Of a stretch of DNA of 64,000 bases, positions 9,263 to 18,727 are shown piece after piece. Within the stretch, counting starts at the first letter, position 1. Every line of letters begins with the position of its first letter. The notes beneath the pieces are model-generated. The model was not told the origin of the DNA and made no database searches. It saw only the letters and a program-made list of their open reading frames with translations. This DNA comes from Mycobacterium colombiense (GTDB lineage Bacteria; Actinomycetota; Actinomycetes; Mycobacteriales; Mycobacteriaceae), in assembly GCF_003284935.1 (NCBI RefSeq), contig NZ_QMEV01000001.1, positions 62,001 to 126,000 of the forward strand, written 5' to 3'. Position numbers and translations under genes: made by a program.

Positions 9263-10111
9263 GTGGCAATTACTGTCGACGGCAATAACCTCGTCTTTGA
9301 GGGTACTGTCACAATCACCAATTTCAATGCAACTCCAACCACTGGTGTTTGCACGCTGACCCTTACCCCCAGCGGCGGGGTGGGGTCTTTCCCGGCGTTG
9401 GCACCGGGCCTCCCCGGCATGGCGCCAATTCTGACCAAAGGCACCGTCACCACCCTGGCCGCGGGACAGCAGGCCACTTTCGACCTCGTTCAGACCAGCC
9501 CCGGCGGTGCCGGTGTGGCGTCGGAGTACACAGTCAATCTGGGCCTGCCCCAGGGCGCTGACGGAACCTCCGGAACCACCACGATTGGCACGGCCAGTGA
9601 CGTCAGTGGCACGCCGGCCGCAGGTGATTTCATCTCGGTGTCGGGGGTTAATGGCGGCACTCCGTCATTCGAGTATGTCTCCTTCCCGTGGGGAAACGTC
9701 TACAACGCAACGTCATTCGACACGGTCAGCGAGAGCGGAAATACGCAGGGCACCCTGGGGACGATCAATATTCCGGCGCAGACGGCCGACTACTACCCAA
9801 TCGTTTACGCGACGGCCATCGTCAATGGCACCGCCAACACCGTGGTGGAACTCCTAGCCTTGATTAATAGTCCGACCACGGGCCAGGTCGTGGCGCAGGT
9901 TCCGGGCTTGTCTGGCACTGCAAATCAGCGCCTGGTGATGATCCCCGGGTTTGGTGCGCTCATTGGTGCGTCCGGCTATGGCAAGGTGTCCGCGGGCGAG
10001 ACTGTCGAGATCTACCTGGTGGCCCGTCAGACGGCCAGCGTTTCTGATAGCTGGGCGATTGAGGCCTCGACGGTCACGTTCACAGTCGAAACGCGCCCGG
10101 TGGCTTCGTGA
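9263..10111 (+). CDS. Minor tail protein
   Basis: This 282-residue protein starts at GTG 9263, with GGGA about 9 bases upstream. The sequence is rich in threonine, glycine, valine and serine with no charged helices, as expected for a beta-sandwich structural protein. A short collagen-like stretch (GLPQGADGTSGTT) is seen near residue 93, and the N-terminal 100 residues resemble an Ig-like fold. Its last bases overlap the next gene (GTGA), so the two are probably translated together. It is likely a tail-tip or fibre component; no finer function can be read. Confidence 0.72.
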   Translation: MAITVDGNNLVFEGTVTITNFNATPTTGVCTLTLTPSGGVGSFPALAPGLPGMAPILTKGTVTTLAAGQQATFDLVQTSPGGAGVASEYTVNLGLPQGADGTSGTTTIGTASDVSGTPAAGDFISVSGVNGGTPSFEYVSFPWGNVYNATSFDTVSESGNTQGTLGTINIPAQTADYYPIVYATAIVNGTANTVVELLALINSPTTGQVVAQVPGLSGTANQRLVMIPGFGALIGASGYGKVSAGETVEIYLVARQTASVSDSWAIEASTVTFTVETRPVAS

Positions 10112-13100
10112 CGTCCCCAATCACGCCAGACCCCTCAATCCACAACGACCCCACCACCCCGCAGCAGCTCCCCAGCTTCAACCTTCAGCCACTGCTGAAG
10201 ATGTTCGCCGACATCCCAGCCGAGATTATCGAGCTGATTGTCAACGCAGTCCTCAGCGCCTTTGGCCTAGGCAGGATTACAGGCTCGGTCGATGACCTAG
10301 TCAATCAACTGGAGAACGCCCTGCTGGATATCCCGCAGGGCAACATTGCGGGCCTAGTCGAGGCTTTGGCGCAGGCTGGCAGCGACATCATTGACGCCAT
10401 CGTGGGCGCCCTTGGGGGTCCGACTTCAGGCAACGGGATTGCCGACCTCATCAAGTATGTCTCAGCGCTGCCCGAGGACATCTTCAACACCATCACCAGC
10501 ATCCTGCAGGGAATTCCGGTTGTCGGGAATCTCATCACCTTTGGTGAATCCCTGATCGGTGGCCTGGTGAGCTGGGTGGCCAGTCTCCTCGGCTTGTTGG
10601 GGCATCCCATTATGACGTCGGGTGGCTCTGGTGCCACCACGAGCACTGGCGAGACACTGACGCAGAGTCAGGCCCTGAGCACGCTGTTGGGCCTGCTGCC
10701 TACCAACCAGCCCGTCCCCACCAATGTGTGGGCGGCACTGGCGCCGGCAGCAAGTCCGAACATCTACACCAGCCCAGCGTCTCAGTTCCTCAGCGGCGCT
10801 GGAATTCAGGGCCAAGGGCTTTGGATGTGGGATGGCTGGGTCGGTACGGGTGCCCCCAACGGGCCCATGGGCTCAATCGCTACCAGACGCCCCGGTCTGA
10901 TCACCGTCTATGTCGCCCCCGGCACGCCTGGTGGCATCTTCACGCCAGCGTTCAAGTCTGGCGTGTTCATGGACTATCTACAGGACCCCGACACGGCCCA
11001 CCTAGCCCTCGGATACCTCTTCAATCAGCTTGACCCTGAGTACTTCGAAGTCGTCTACGTTCCGTATCCCACCACGGGAACGATGTCCACTGCCGTTCAG
11101 CAGGGCATCAACTGGATGATCAACACGATAAACACGACTCCCGGTCCTTTCATTCTGGTTGGGCAGGGGCAGGGCACGCTCATCATGTCGGGCGTCTATG
11201 ACCAAATCCGTTATGGGCAACTGACATCGAGGGACAATGACCTGCTGGCTGGTGTCATGTTCGGCAACATGCGCCGCGAGGAGGGTGCCGGCTTCCCTGG
11301 CTACACTCCCCCGGTTGGCACCTCGGGTGCTGTCGTGGATTGTGCAGCCATTGGGCCCTACGCGAATCAGGGCGACCCGACCAACCCGGCCGGCGGAAAC
11401 CTGATCGACACCGAGCCGCGGTGGTGGGAGATGGCCGCTCCTGGTGACTATCTCAGTTGCTGCCCCGTCAAGGGAAGTGCCACGCAGGTCGGCATGCCGT
11501 TTGATCTCGCGAACGCGCCGGGGCCGGATCAGCCCATGTCTCCCGAACTCACTGGTGTTATCGATGCGATTGTCGAGCTGGGTCTGCTCATCGAGCCCAC
11601 ACCTGGCTTTACCCTTGGTATCTCGGGTCCCATGGGCTACTACTACAAGTCCTACGGATCTGGTGTAACCCTGGATGGTTTCCAGCGATTAGGTTCTGTC
11701 ACTAAGGGATTCACCGCCACGGCAATCCTTATTGCAGTGGACGAGGGGCTCCTGACCCTGGACGACACCCTGGACACCTACGTCTCGGGCGTCGCCAACG
11801 GTGACAAGATCACCATTCGCCAGATGCTAATGCAGACCTCTGGTGTCTATGACACTGAGCAGGACGCGCTGGCATCGATTGGCTTCCTTATCAATCCCGC
11901 AGAGGGCATTGACGAGTACACCATGCTGGGGATCATCCGCGGCGGGACACCCAATTCGGAGCCGGGAACCGTTTGGTACTACACGGAATCCAACTTCATC
12001 CTACTGGGATTCATTCTTGAGGCGATCTACCCCGGGAAGACCGCAGGCGAAGTCATCACTGAGAAGGTGTGTGAGCCACTGGGTCTTACGGCCGAATTCC
12101 TCAAGGGTGTCGCAGCCGTCCCCTCGCCCGCCAACACCACCTATGTCCCGGTAATCCTTGACTACCTCGGCCTGCCCTTCGGCGACCAGGTGCAGGGCGC
12201 CGTGAATATGGACTACTGGTGGACCGCTGGTGCCATGGCCGGAACCATCTACGACCTGGTCAAGTTCGCAACCGCCTCTGGCGCGGGAACACTGCTCAGC
12301 GCGGAGACGCAGCTAGAACGGTTGAATACGTTCACTTCACCAACTGTTACTCCCATGGAAGTGTGGGCGGGGGCTACGGGCTCGGCCACCTATCAGGAGT
12401 GGGGACTGGGCTGGTTCCAGGTCGGCTCTTGGGTTGGCAACGACGGCTCCATCCCCGGCAACGACTGCTGCTGCATGTACGAGCCGGTGACTGGTACCAC
12501 CATCGCCGCGATGGAGAACGTTGAGACCACCGCGCCGTATGTCCTTGCGGCCCTTAGTCTTCATTGGTACAACATCGCGTCCTACCTACTCCCCGGTTCC
12601 ACCAACCAGCCCGGCTACTCCCCCGGGTCGCAAGAGGGATCTCTGAATCTTGTTGACGGTGGACAGTTCCGAAACTTCTTCCACTGGGTCATGCAGACCT
12701 ATGCGGGCGGAACGCTAGGGGCGCCAGCCGGCGATACCCAATCTCTGACGCTAGAGAACTATTACATCGGCAATGTCGATAGCCCGCAGAGCGCCTACTT
12801 TCTCGGCCAGCCGTTGCTCGGGAAGGGTGATGGACGGTCCTACGCCCAGATTGCGGTGGACTACATCAACTCCTTTGCGGGTGGGGCGCATCCAGATGGC
12901 ACGCCAATCACGGCACCGCCAGTCGAGGGGATTCGGCATCAGTTAATCCCCGGCCAGCCCGTCGCAGCCAAGCCCGGGCAGGTGATTCGTGCCGGTGCTT
13001 CGGTGATATGGAACAACATTGGGACGAACGGCGCATCAATCATTGTGGCCGTTAATGCCTACGATATCGACGGCAATCTCATCGGAACCATCACCGCCCC

Positions 13101-15912
13101 GCAGGCCACGCTGAGCGTTAGCTCACCGTCGAGTGGCTGGCTCTGGAAAGAGCTAGAAGCCGACTTCGTAATGCCCCCTGGTACATACAATGCCTGCCTG
13201 GTATTCGACGTCGAGGACTTGGCGATGACCACCGGCAAGGTGTGGTTCGCAGCGCCGATATTCGAAGTCACCAACCTGATTGATGGAAGCCTGATTGACC
13301 AGACCACCATCAACCAACTATCCGGCCTCCAGGTCACTGGTCCGCAAGGCATCGCCGACGTGGCGACAGCCTTCCAGAACATGTTTGACTCTATCGCGTC
13401 TGGAACGACTCAAACCGACCAGACGGGAACGGATTACGCCGCTGCCATGCAGGCCTTGGCGCAGTCGGTTATGCAGGCCCAGTTGGGTTATAACCTCGGC
13501 GTCGCCAACAACACCGTCCTGAGTAACCCGGCCACACAGCCTGGCTACAACGCCATCTCCCCGAGCGCGCAAGCCACCTTCCCCTACACGAGCCTGACGA
13601 CGGGGACGCTGAATAAGATCACGGTTACGGCCGGCACAAGCGTTGTCGGGCATATCAACTGCAATCAGGCGCTGACCCTTGGCTTCGTCAGATTCGTAGC
13701 CACCGCAAGCGCGACAGTGAGCGGTGTTTATGTCAACGTCTACACGCTGGATTCCACCGGCACGTACACCAATAAGTGGTCATCTGGCGACATCGGGTCT
13801 TCCATCCCTGATGGATTTGAGGGCTGGGTCAGCGTCAATATCCCTGGCACAAGCCAGTTCGACATTGTCGCTGGCCAGTGGATCGCCATAGAGGTTGTTT
13901 CAGCCACCAACAACATCAGCATCATCGGGGAGACCTGGACCGTACCTAACCAACTCGGTTCTGTTCCGACCAACCTGGGTGCGGTACGCACACTGTCCAA
14001 TACTGGTGGAAACACTCCCGCGACACTGACGGAATCGGACCTGACCTACAGTGGTCAGCTCGCCTACCTGTCATTCGACGTCTCCACGCTGCCGCCGGAC
14101 TACCAGGCCCCACAGGGATGGAGTAAGACCTCCCACGGGACCTACACCTACACAATCCCCGAGTGGGTGCAGGACGGCGACTTCCTCGACGTCGTCTTGT
14201 GTGGAAGTGGCGGTTCGGGTGGTGACGCTGATGGGACGCTGTCCATCTTTGGCACCTACACCTCGGGTGGCAACGGACAGGGTGCAACCGGTGGTATTTG
14301 GCAAGCGCAAACATTCACCTATGGAACCGACATTCCGGACGGCACGACGAGCCTGACCGTCATCGTCGCTCCTGGCCCTCAGGCCATTAGCGCTGACGGC
14401 GCTACCTCCACGGTGGGTACCGGATTTGCTTCGGCACCCCTGTTCGACGCCAAGGGTATCGGAGCGTCGGGAGCGGGGACGTCCCTCACGGACAATATCA
14501 CCGTCGCCGACAAGGCTTGTGTGATCGCCGCAGTCAATACCGGCTATGGCACGTTCAATGTCACCTGCGGTGGCAAGACTATGCATCCGCTTGGCCTTGT
14601 CTACAACGGCAATGCCGGATCCGGTGGCGCTACCGCACTCTACTGGTTGAATAACGTTTCCGCGGGTGACGTGGAGGTGGTGGCTACCTTCGCCACATCT
14701 ACCTACGCCACCCTGGAAACGATCAGCTTCACTGGAGTTTCCTCGGCCGGATTGGTCACCTCAGTCTATGGCGTTTCCAACTCCCTGTCGCAGGAAGTTG
14801 TATGCGGCGAGAACCAGGTCATTGTCCAGTGTTTCGGTGCGCTATCAGCTCAGTTGGGTGAGTTCAGTGGTGGAACCAAAGAACTCTACGACTACACGCA
14901 GATCGCCTCTGGCGGCACGACGCAATTCCGTCAAGGGTTGTCGGTGTCCTACGCAACTGAGACCACAACGTTTAGTGCCACGGCGAACGTGGCCGACGAC
15001 TGGGGTGGCATCTCTGTCGCGCTGAATGGTGCGCTCACCCCGCTGCTTGCTGCAGCCGGCGGTGCGGCCGGCGGCCCGGGTGGTGCTGGAAACTTCAACC
15101 CCGCCAACACTAACCAGACGTCGACAGGCAAGGGCCCAGGCAATATTGTCTGGCAGGGCCAGCTCCATGTGGGCGGACCCGACACTATATCGCTAGACCT
15201 TCCCGGCAACGCGCCCGGTGGTGGTAGCGCTGGTGGGGATTCCTCTGCTCCTACGCCGCAGTTTGGTGCTGATGGTGCAGCGTATATCACTGCCCGACAG
15301 GGGATTAAGTCCTCTGGCGGCGCTGCGGTGCAACCACCCGTGGTGGCCACCTATGAAACACCGGGAACTTACACATACGAGATCCCGGATTGGGCGGTGT
15401 ATCTGGACTTCATTCTGCTGGGTGGCGCCTCTGGTGGCACTCCCGGTAGCAACGTTCAGGGTAATACCGGCAGTGGCGTTGGTGGTGTTCCCGGCTCATG
15501 GACGACGGCCACTATATCCACAACCTCTGGATGGCCCTCCGGTGGAACTATCACCGTCACGGTGGGATCTGGTGGTGCTCAATCCAATACCCAGGGTGTG
15601 AATAACAACGGCGCTGCCTCGACTGTTTCATCTCCTGGGATGACTACTTATACCGGCGCTGCCGGTGTGGGTGTTAATACTGGCACCGCCGATGGCGTCG
15701 GCCCTGGGGATCGGTCGTATAACGGATTCACCTTCGATGGCGGGGCTACAGTGCCTGCGCCCCCGCCGCCAACAAGCACCTCAAGCAATGCTCAAATCGA
15801 TGGCAATGCCCCTGGTGGTGCCGGCGCGGGTGGTACATCCGATGGTGCCTTTTATTACTTCGGTGGTGCTGGCGCCGCTGGCGCTGTCTGGATCATAGCG
15901 AGGGCATCGTGA
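10108..15912 (+). CDS. Giant tail protein: inactive lysin-B-like plus beta-lactamase-like domains
   Basis: At 1934 residues this is probably the main cell-wall-contacting tail protein. Residues about 270-480 look like the alpha/beta-hydrolase fold of lysin B (compare the lysin B gene at 22,329), but the nucleophile elbow reads GQGQG near residue 352 where lysin B has GYSQG, so the serine is missing. Residues about 505-825 are a serine beta-lactamase/DD-peptidase-like domain with SVTK near 530; the usual YSN box appears as YTE in YYTESNFILLG. Then come beta-sandwich segments (about 940-1060 and 1170-1330) and two glycine-rich modules that both begin GTYTY-x-IP-x-W (about 1344 and 1752). A module near 1450-1640 is shared with the separate protein at 16,815. 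GTG 10,108 overlaps the previous stop. The likely role is recognising or remodelling peptidoglycan during infection. Confidence 0.85.
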   Translation: MTSPITPDPSIHNDPTTPQQLPSFNLQPLLKMFADIPAEIIELIVNAVLSAFGLGRITGSVDDLVNQLENALLDIPQGNIAGLVEALAQAGSDIIDAIVGALGGPTSGNGIADLIKYVSALPEDIFNTITSILQGIPVVGNLITFGESLIGGLVSWVASLLGLLGHPIMTSGGSGATTSTGETLTQSQALSTLLGLLPTNQPVPTNVWAALAPAASPNIYTSPASQFLSGAGIQGQGLWMWDGWVGTGAPNGPMGSIATRRPGLITVYVAPGTPGGIFTPAFKSGVFMDYLQDPDTAHLALGYLFNQLDPEYFEVVYVPYPTTGTMSTAVQQGINWMINTINTTPGPFILVGQGQGTLIMSGVYDQIRYGQLTSRDNDLLAGVMFGNMRREEGAGFPGYTPPVGTSGAVVDCAAIGPYANQGDPTNPAGGNLIDTEPRWWEMAAPGDYLSCCPVKGSATQVGMPFDLANAPGPDQPMSPELTGVIDAIVELGLLIEPTPGFTLGISGPMGYYYKSYGSGVTLDGFQRLGSVTKGFTATAILIAVDEGLLTLDDTLDTYVSGVANGDKITIRQMLMQTSGVYDTEQDALASIGFLINPAEGIDEYTMLGIIRGGTPNSEPGTVWYYTESNFILLGFILEAIYPGKTAGEVITEKVCEPLGLTAEFLKGVAAVPSPANTTYVPVILDYLGLPFGDQVQGAVNMDYWWTAGAMAGTIYDLVKFATASGAGTLLSAETQLERLNTFTSPTVTPMEVWAGATGSATYQEWGLGWFQVGSWVGNDGSIPGNDCCCMYEPVTGTTIAAMENVETTAPYVLAALSLHWYNIASYLLPGSTNQPGYSPGSQEGSLNLVDGGQFRNFFHWVMQTYAGGTLGAPAGDTQSLTLENYYIGNVDSPQSAYFLGQPLLGKGDGRSYAQIAVDYINSFAGGAHPDGTPITAPPVEGIRHQLIPGQPVAAKPGQVIRAGASVIWNNIGTNGASIIVAVNAYDIDGNLIGTITAPQATLSVSSPSSGWLWKELEADFVMPPGTYNACLVFDVEDLAMTTGKVWFAAPIFEVTNLIDGSLIDQTTINQLSGLQVTGPQGIADVATAFQNMFDSIASGTTQTDQTGTDYAAAMQALAQSVMQAQLGYNLGVANNTVLSNPATQPGYNAISPSAQATFPYTSLTTGTLNKITVTAGTSVVGHINCNQALTLGFVRFVATASATVSGVYVNVYTLDSTGTYTNKWSSGDIGSSIPDGFEGWVSVNIPGTSQFDIVAGQWIAIEVVSATNNISIIGETWTVPNQLGSVPTNLGAVRTLSNTGGNTPATLTESDLTYSGQLAYLSFDVSTLPPDYQAPQGWSKTSHGTYTYTIPEWVQDGDFLDVVLCGSGGSGGDADGTLSIFGTYTSGGNGQGATGGIWQAQTFTYGTDIPDGTTSLTVIVAPGPQAISADGATSTVGTGFASAPLFDAKGIGASGAGTSLTDNITVADKACVIAAVNTGYGTFNVTCGGKTMHPLGLVYNGNAGSGGATALYWLNNVSAGDVEVVATFATSTYATLETISFTGVSSAGLVTSVYGVSNSLSQEVVCGENQVIVQCFGALSAQLGEFSGGTKELYDYTQIASGGTTQFRQGLSVSYATETTTFSATANVADDWGGISVALNGALTPLLAAAGGAAGGPGGAGNFNPANTNQTSTGKGPGNIVWQGQLHVGGPDTISLDLPGNAPGGGSAGGDSSAPTPQFGADGAAYITARQGIKSSGGAAVQPPVVATYETPGTYTYEIPDWAVYLDFILLGGASGGTPGSNVQGNTGSGVGGVPGSWTTATISTTSGWPSGGTITVTVGSGGAQSNTQGVNNNGAASTVSSPGMTTYTGAAGVGVNTGTADGVGPGDRSYNGFTFDGGATVPAPPPPTSTSSNAQIDGNAPGGAGAGGTSDGAFYYFGGAGAAGAVWIIARAS

Positions 15913-16289
15913 TACTCACTACTGCTGGGCCTGCTGCGGCCGGAATCAACTGGCAGGCCGTCATTCTCACCAAGATGGGGCTCTTGGTTGAGCCGGATAT
16001 CGTGATCAGAAATGATCCCCAAACCGGCTTCAACCTCGGCCTCCCCCCCAGCATTCAGATGCTGCCGCCGCAGGGCATGAGCCTGCAGCTTTCCTCTGGC
16101 ATCAAGATGGTGTTCGGGACGGTTGGGACTGCCGGCTTCAACGTCGACGCCCCAATTTCTATTGGTGTCAACACCATTCCGAAAACCGCTCTCGATGTCC
16201 GCATTGAGCTTGGCATGTCCATGGAAGCGGTTCCGATCACTCCAGGGCGTCAGAACAATACCGCGGTTCAGCGAGCATCTACTTTCTAA
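15909..16289 (+). CDS. Small minor tail protein
   Basis: A 126-residue protein starting at GTG 15,909, overlapping the stop of the giant tail protein by four bases (GTGA). The sequence is mostly alternating hydrophobic and polar residues with repeated amphipathic strands, and has no recognisable enzyme motif. The four-base overlap and the position suggest a structural protein made in proportion to its neighbour. I do not recognise a named family. Confidence 0.65.
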   Translation: MILTTAGPAAAGINWQAVILTKMGLLVEPDIVIRNDPQTGFNLGLPPSIQMLPPQGMSLQLSSGIKMVFGTVGTAGFNVDAPISIGVNTIPKTALDVRIELGMSMEAVPITPGRQNNTAVQRASTF

Positions 16290-16313
16290 AGCGTTTAGGA
16301 GAAACAACAAAAT

Positions 16314-16814
16314 ATGTCAGCCAGGCTTTATGTCGCCTATAACGCCGTTACCACGGCGCTGACCGCCCCCATGGCTGCGACTGCCACATCCGCCAGTACT
16401 AGCACTCCGAAGACCATCCTTCAGATCGCCCCCGGGTCACACATCCAGGTTATCGAGGCGGGTTACATGTTCACCTCGGTGCCATCAGCCCCGGTGACCA
16501 TGGAGTTAATCGAGACGGGTTCGGTCTTTGCCACCGTTACGGCGGGAAGTATCTCGAATTACAACGCCCCTACAGGTCAAGCCTCCGCGGCGACCACGGG
16601 CACTTCGGCAACGGGTTTCAACGCAACAAATGAGGGGAGCATCACCGCCACGCGCCTCCTGGCCATGACGGTGGATCAGTCGTTCTATCAGAAGCAACAG
16701 TTCCCGCTGGATCGGGAGCCAGAGGTGGAGAGCGGCAAGTCACTTCGCATCAGGGCTACCCCCGGCAGCGCTGCCGCCGTAAACGTCATTTGCTACGTCA
16801 TCTGGGCTGAGTAA
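16314..16814 (+). CDS. Putative tail protein
   Basis: A 166-residue protein with a clear ribosome binding site (TTAGGAG) before ATG 16,314. The spacer (GAAACAACAAAAT) is nearly repeated before the gene at 17,742, so the two genes seem to share a leader design. The sequence is low in charge, rich in alanine, threonine and serine, and looks like a beta-structured tail decoration or fibre-attachment protein. It abuts the next gene: TAA is followed at once by ATG. Function unknown. Confidence 0.65.
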   Translation: MSARLYVAYNAVTTALTAPMAATATSASTSTPKTILQIAPGSHIQVIEAGYMFTSVPSAPVTMELIETGSVFATVTAGSISNYNAPTGQASAATTGTSATGFNATNEGSITATRLLAMTVDQSFYQKQQFPLDREPEVESGKSLRIRATPGSAAAVNVICYVIWAE

Positions 16815-17462
16815 ATGGGGGCCCGTTCGGGACGTGCTTATCCCTTGCCGTTATTGAGGCCGATACCCGTACCCCCGGTCGCCTATAACGCAAAGGGGAC
16901 AGGTGCCACAACTGGGGTTGCCACCAGCATCAGTTGGTCACATACCGCAACCGCAGGGGCATACGTGCTCGCCGCTTTCGTGAGCACCACCGCCGGGTCA
17001 ACGCTATCTAATGTCAAATACGGCACCGCGAACATGGCGCTGGTCGGCAGCCAGAATATGGGCACCAACGGTCCGCTCTACATCTACGGGCTAGCGAACG
17101 CACCATCGGGTGCCCAAACCATCTCGGCCACTGCATCCACCAGCACAGTCATGAACGGATGCTCAGTGTCTTACCTTAATGTATCGGCCATTGGAACGCC
17201 AGTCGTTACATCGGGCAGTAACGCATCACCGTCGCAATCCGCGACAGGACCGCTTAACGGCATCGTATTCCAAGCATTCGGCTGCTATAACGCCTCGGTG
17301 ACCAGCTACTCGGGAGGAACCCCGAGGTATAACGCGATAGATTCCACTGGATTCGCAGCACTCGCTATTCAGGATTCAGCAGCCAATAACCCATCGTTCA
17401 GTGCAGTCCTCAGTGGTTCCACCCCCTGGGCTGGTGTGGCTGTTCCGCTACTACCAATCTGA
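16815..17462 (+). CDS. Putative tail protein, stand-alone copy of a module in the giant tail protein
   Basis: A 215-residue beta-rich protein starting directly after the previous stop. From residue 30 on it follows the same pattern as residues about 1450-1640 of the 1934-residue tail protein: a short strand with SW or TV spacing, a central G-x-LYIY / ALYWL strand, and an ending with W-x-G-V-A/S-V-x-L. This suggests one duplicated binding module, used once inside a large protein and once alone. Such modules usually form jelly-roll carbohydrate-binding or fibre heads; that role is inference. Confidence 0.65.
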   Translation: MGARSGRAYPLPLLRPIPVPPVAYNAKGTGATTGVATSISWSHTATAGAYVLAAFVSTTAGSTLSNVKYGTANMALVGSQNMGTNGPLYIYGLANAPSGAQTISATASTSTVMNGCSVSYLNVSAIGTPVVTSGSNASPSQSATGPLNGIVFQAFGCYNASVTSYSGGTPRYNAIDSTGFAALAIQDSAANNPSFSAVLSGSTPWAGVAVPLLPI

Positions 17463-17489
17463 CCACTTCGAAGACTCGCGGTGGGCGGT

Positions 17490-17642
17490 TTAGCCCGTAG
17501 CGCATCCGTCGCAGCGCACACCGTCGCCCTGCAATCTCCATCCCGGCGGCAGGCACTCCCGGATGCGCCTATCCGAATCGACGGGGTGGGACTTATCGGT
17601 GGCGCCGCAATTATCGCAACGCCACATCAGCAAAGCGCTCAT
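17490..17642 (-). CDS. Small zinc-ribbon protein, antisense in tail operon
   Basis: A 50-residue protein on the opposite strand, between two tail genes. It has CDNC near the N-terminus, then LPPGW, then CDGC near the C-terminus. This two-CxxC plus PxGW arrangement is common in small phage and actinobacterial zinc-ribbon proteins, so I regard it as real even though the operon runs the other way. I chose the ATG at 17,642; an in-frame ATG at 17,627 is possible, and the open frame extends to 17,735 without a good start site. It is probably a second small cargo gene. Function unknown. Confidence 0.55.
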   Translation of the reverse strand: MSALLMWRCDNCGATDKSHPVDSDRRIRECLPPGWRLQGDGVRCDGCATG

Positions 17643-17741
17643 GCCAGCGCATTCTAGCCGCTCACGAAAGGGAAGCCAACCCCCAGTTAGGCCGCGCTTC
17701 ACCATCCGCTCAAAAGTTTTAAAAGGAAACAACAACTAAAT

Positions 17742-18413
17742 ATGGGTATTCCAAACACAACTCATCAAGTGGCGTCCAATGCCATTGCTGCCGAGGGTAA
17801 CTGGATCTCCCTCCACCAAGGTGCAGGTGCTGGTACCACGGGCGCTAATGAAGCCTCGGGTGGCGGGTATAACCGTGTGCAAACCACATGGGCTCCTGAT
17901 GGCGTAGGTGACAATAACGGCTCGCAGGTCAACATTCCTTGCGCCGCAGGCACTTACACCGAGGGTGGCATCTTCTCCACCCAGATCCTGACGCTTCTTC
18001 CCGCACCCTCCGGTCTTACCATTTCCGCCGCTAGTGGCGGAAGCCTAGTATCTGGGACCACTTACTACGTCACCGTCACTGCCGTTAACTTTGCCGGCGA
18101 GACGACCGTGAGCAATGAGCAGTCGATCACGCCGAGTGGAAGCAACCTATCGGCGTCCATCCACTGGTCGGCAGTCACGGGGGCGGCCTCTTACAACGTC
18201 TACCTGGGAACATCCGCTGGCGGCGAAAACGTCCGCATAGCCAACGTAACTGGCACCAGCTACACAATTTCTGCCACCACCGGCACCTCGGCCACCCCGC
18301 CCAACTCCAACACGGCATCCACCTTTGTGGGGTCCGCGGCCTTTACCGGCGGTTCGGTGACCGTCACCGGAACTGGTGCCTCAATCAACGTCACTCCATC
18401 CATTACGGCTTAA
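17742..18413 (+). CDS. Tail fibre-like protein with fibronectin type III-like domain
   Basis: This 223-residue protein starts at ATG 17,742 after AAAAGGAAAC. Residues 1-75 resemble phage tail proteins with the NWISLH and GGGYNRVQ patterns. Residues about 88-190 look like a fibronectin type III domain (APSGLTISAAS, TTYYVTVTAVN, ASYNVYLGT). The C-terminal 30 residues are threonine- and valine-rich strands. Fibronectin-type domains are frequent at the surface of siphophage virions and help weak binding to cell surface sugars. The TAA stop overlaps the next start (TAATG). Confidence 0.72.
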   Translation: MGIPNTTHQVASNAIAAEGNWISLHQGAGAGTTGANEASGGGYNRVQTTWAPDGVGDNNGSQVNIPCAAGTYTEGGIFSTQILTLLPAPSGLTISAASGGSLVSGTTYYVTVTAVNFAGETTVSNEQSITPSGSNLSASIHWSAVTGAASYNVYLGTSAGGENVRIANVTGTSYTISATTGTSATPPNSNTASTFVGSAAFTGGSVTVTGTGASINVTPSITA

Positions 18414-18724
18414 TGAGAATCAAGGAACTAAAAGTAGAAGCAGACGCGCAGGACTATCAGATAGTCATCAACGGCCTTGAGCGCATGGTCCTCATCAATA
18501 ACAGGACCGGGCGAGCCGAAGCGGTAGCCGAACGAACCGGTGGACACACGTGGGTTGTCCAGTCCGTCAATGGCGACCAACCTTCTGTCACCACCGCCGA
18601 CCGCTCCGACGCGGTCACAGCCATCAATGACATGGCTACCGCCAACGCCGGCCGTGGCGTCGCCATCTGGGAACCGATCATCAAGTTCAACGATGAGCTA
18701 ACCCCATTGCGCCAGTTGCCGTGA
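18413..18724 (+). CDS. Small hypothetical protein at the end of the tail block
   Basis: A 103-residue protein whose ATG overlaps the previous stop codon. It contains a repeated beta-strand pattern followed by a short helix (RSDAVTAINDMATANAG) and no cysteines or membrane segments. Position suggests a tail accessory or a protein that goes with the following secreted protein, from which it is only three bases apart. I do not recognise a family. Confidence 0.65.
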   Translation: MRIKELKVEADAQDYQIVINGLERMVLINNRTGRAEAVAERTGGHTWVVQSVNGDQPSVTTADRSDAVTAINDMATANAGRGVAIWEPIIKFNDELTPLRQLP

Positions 18725-18727
18725 GCC

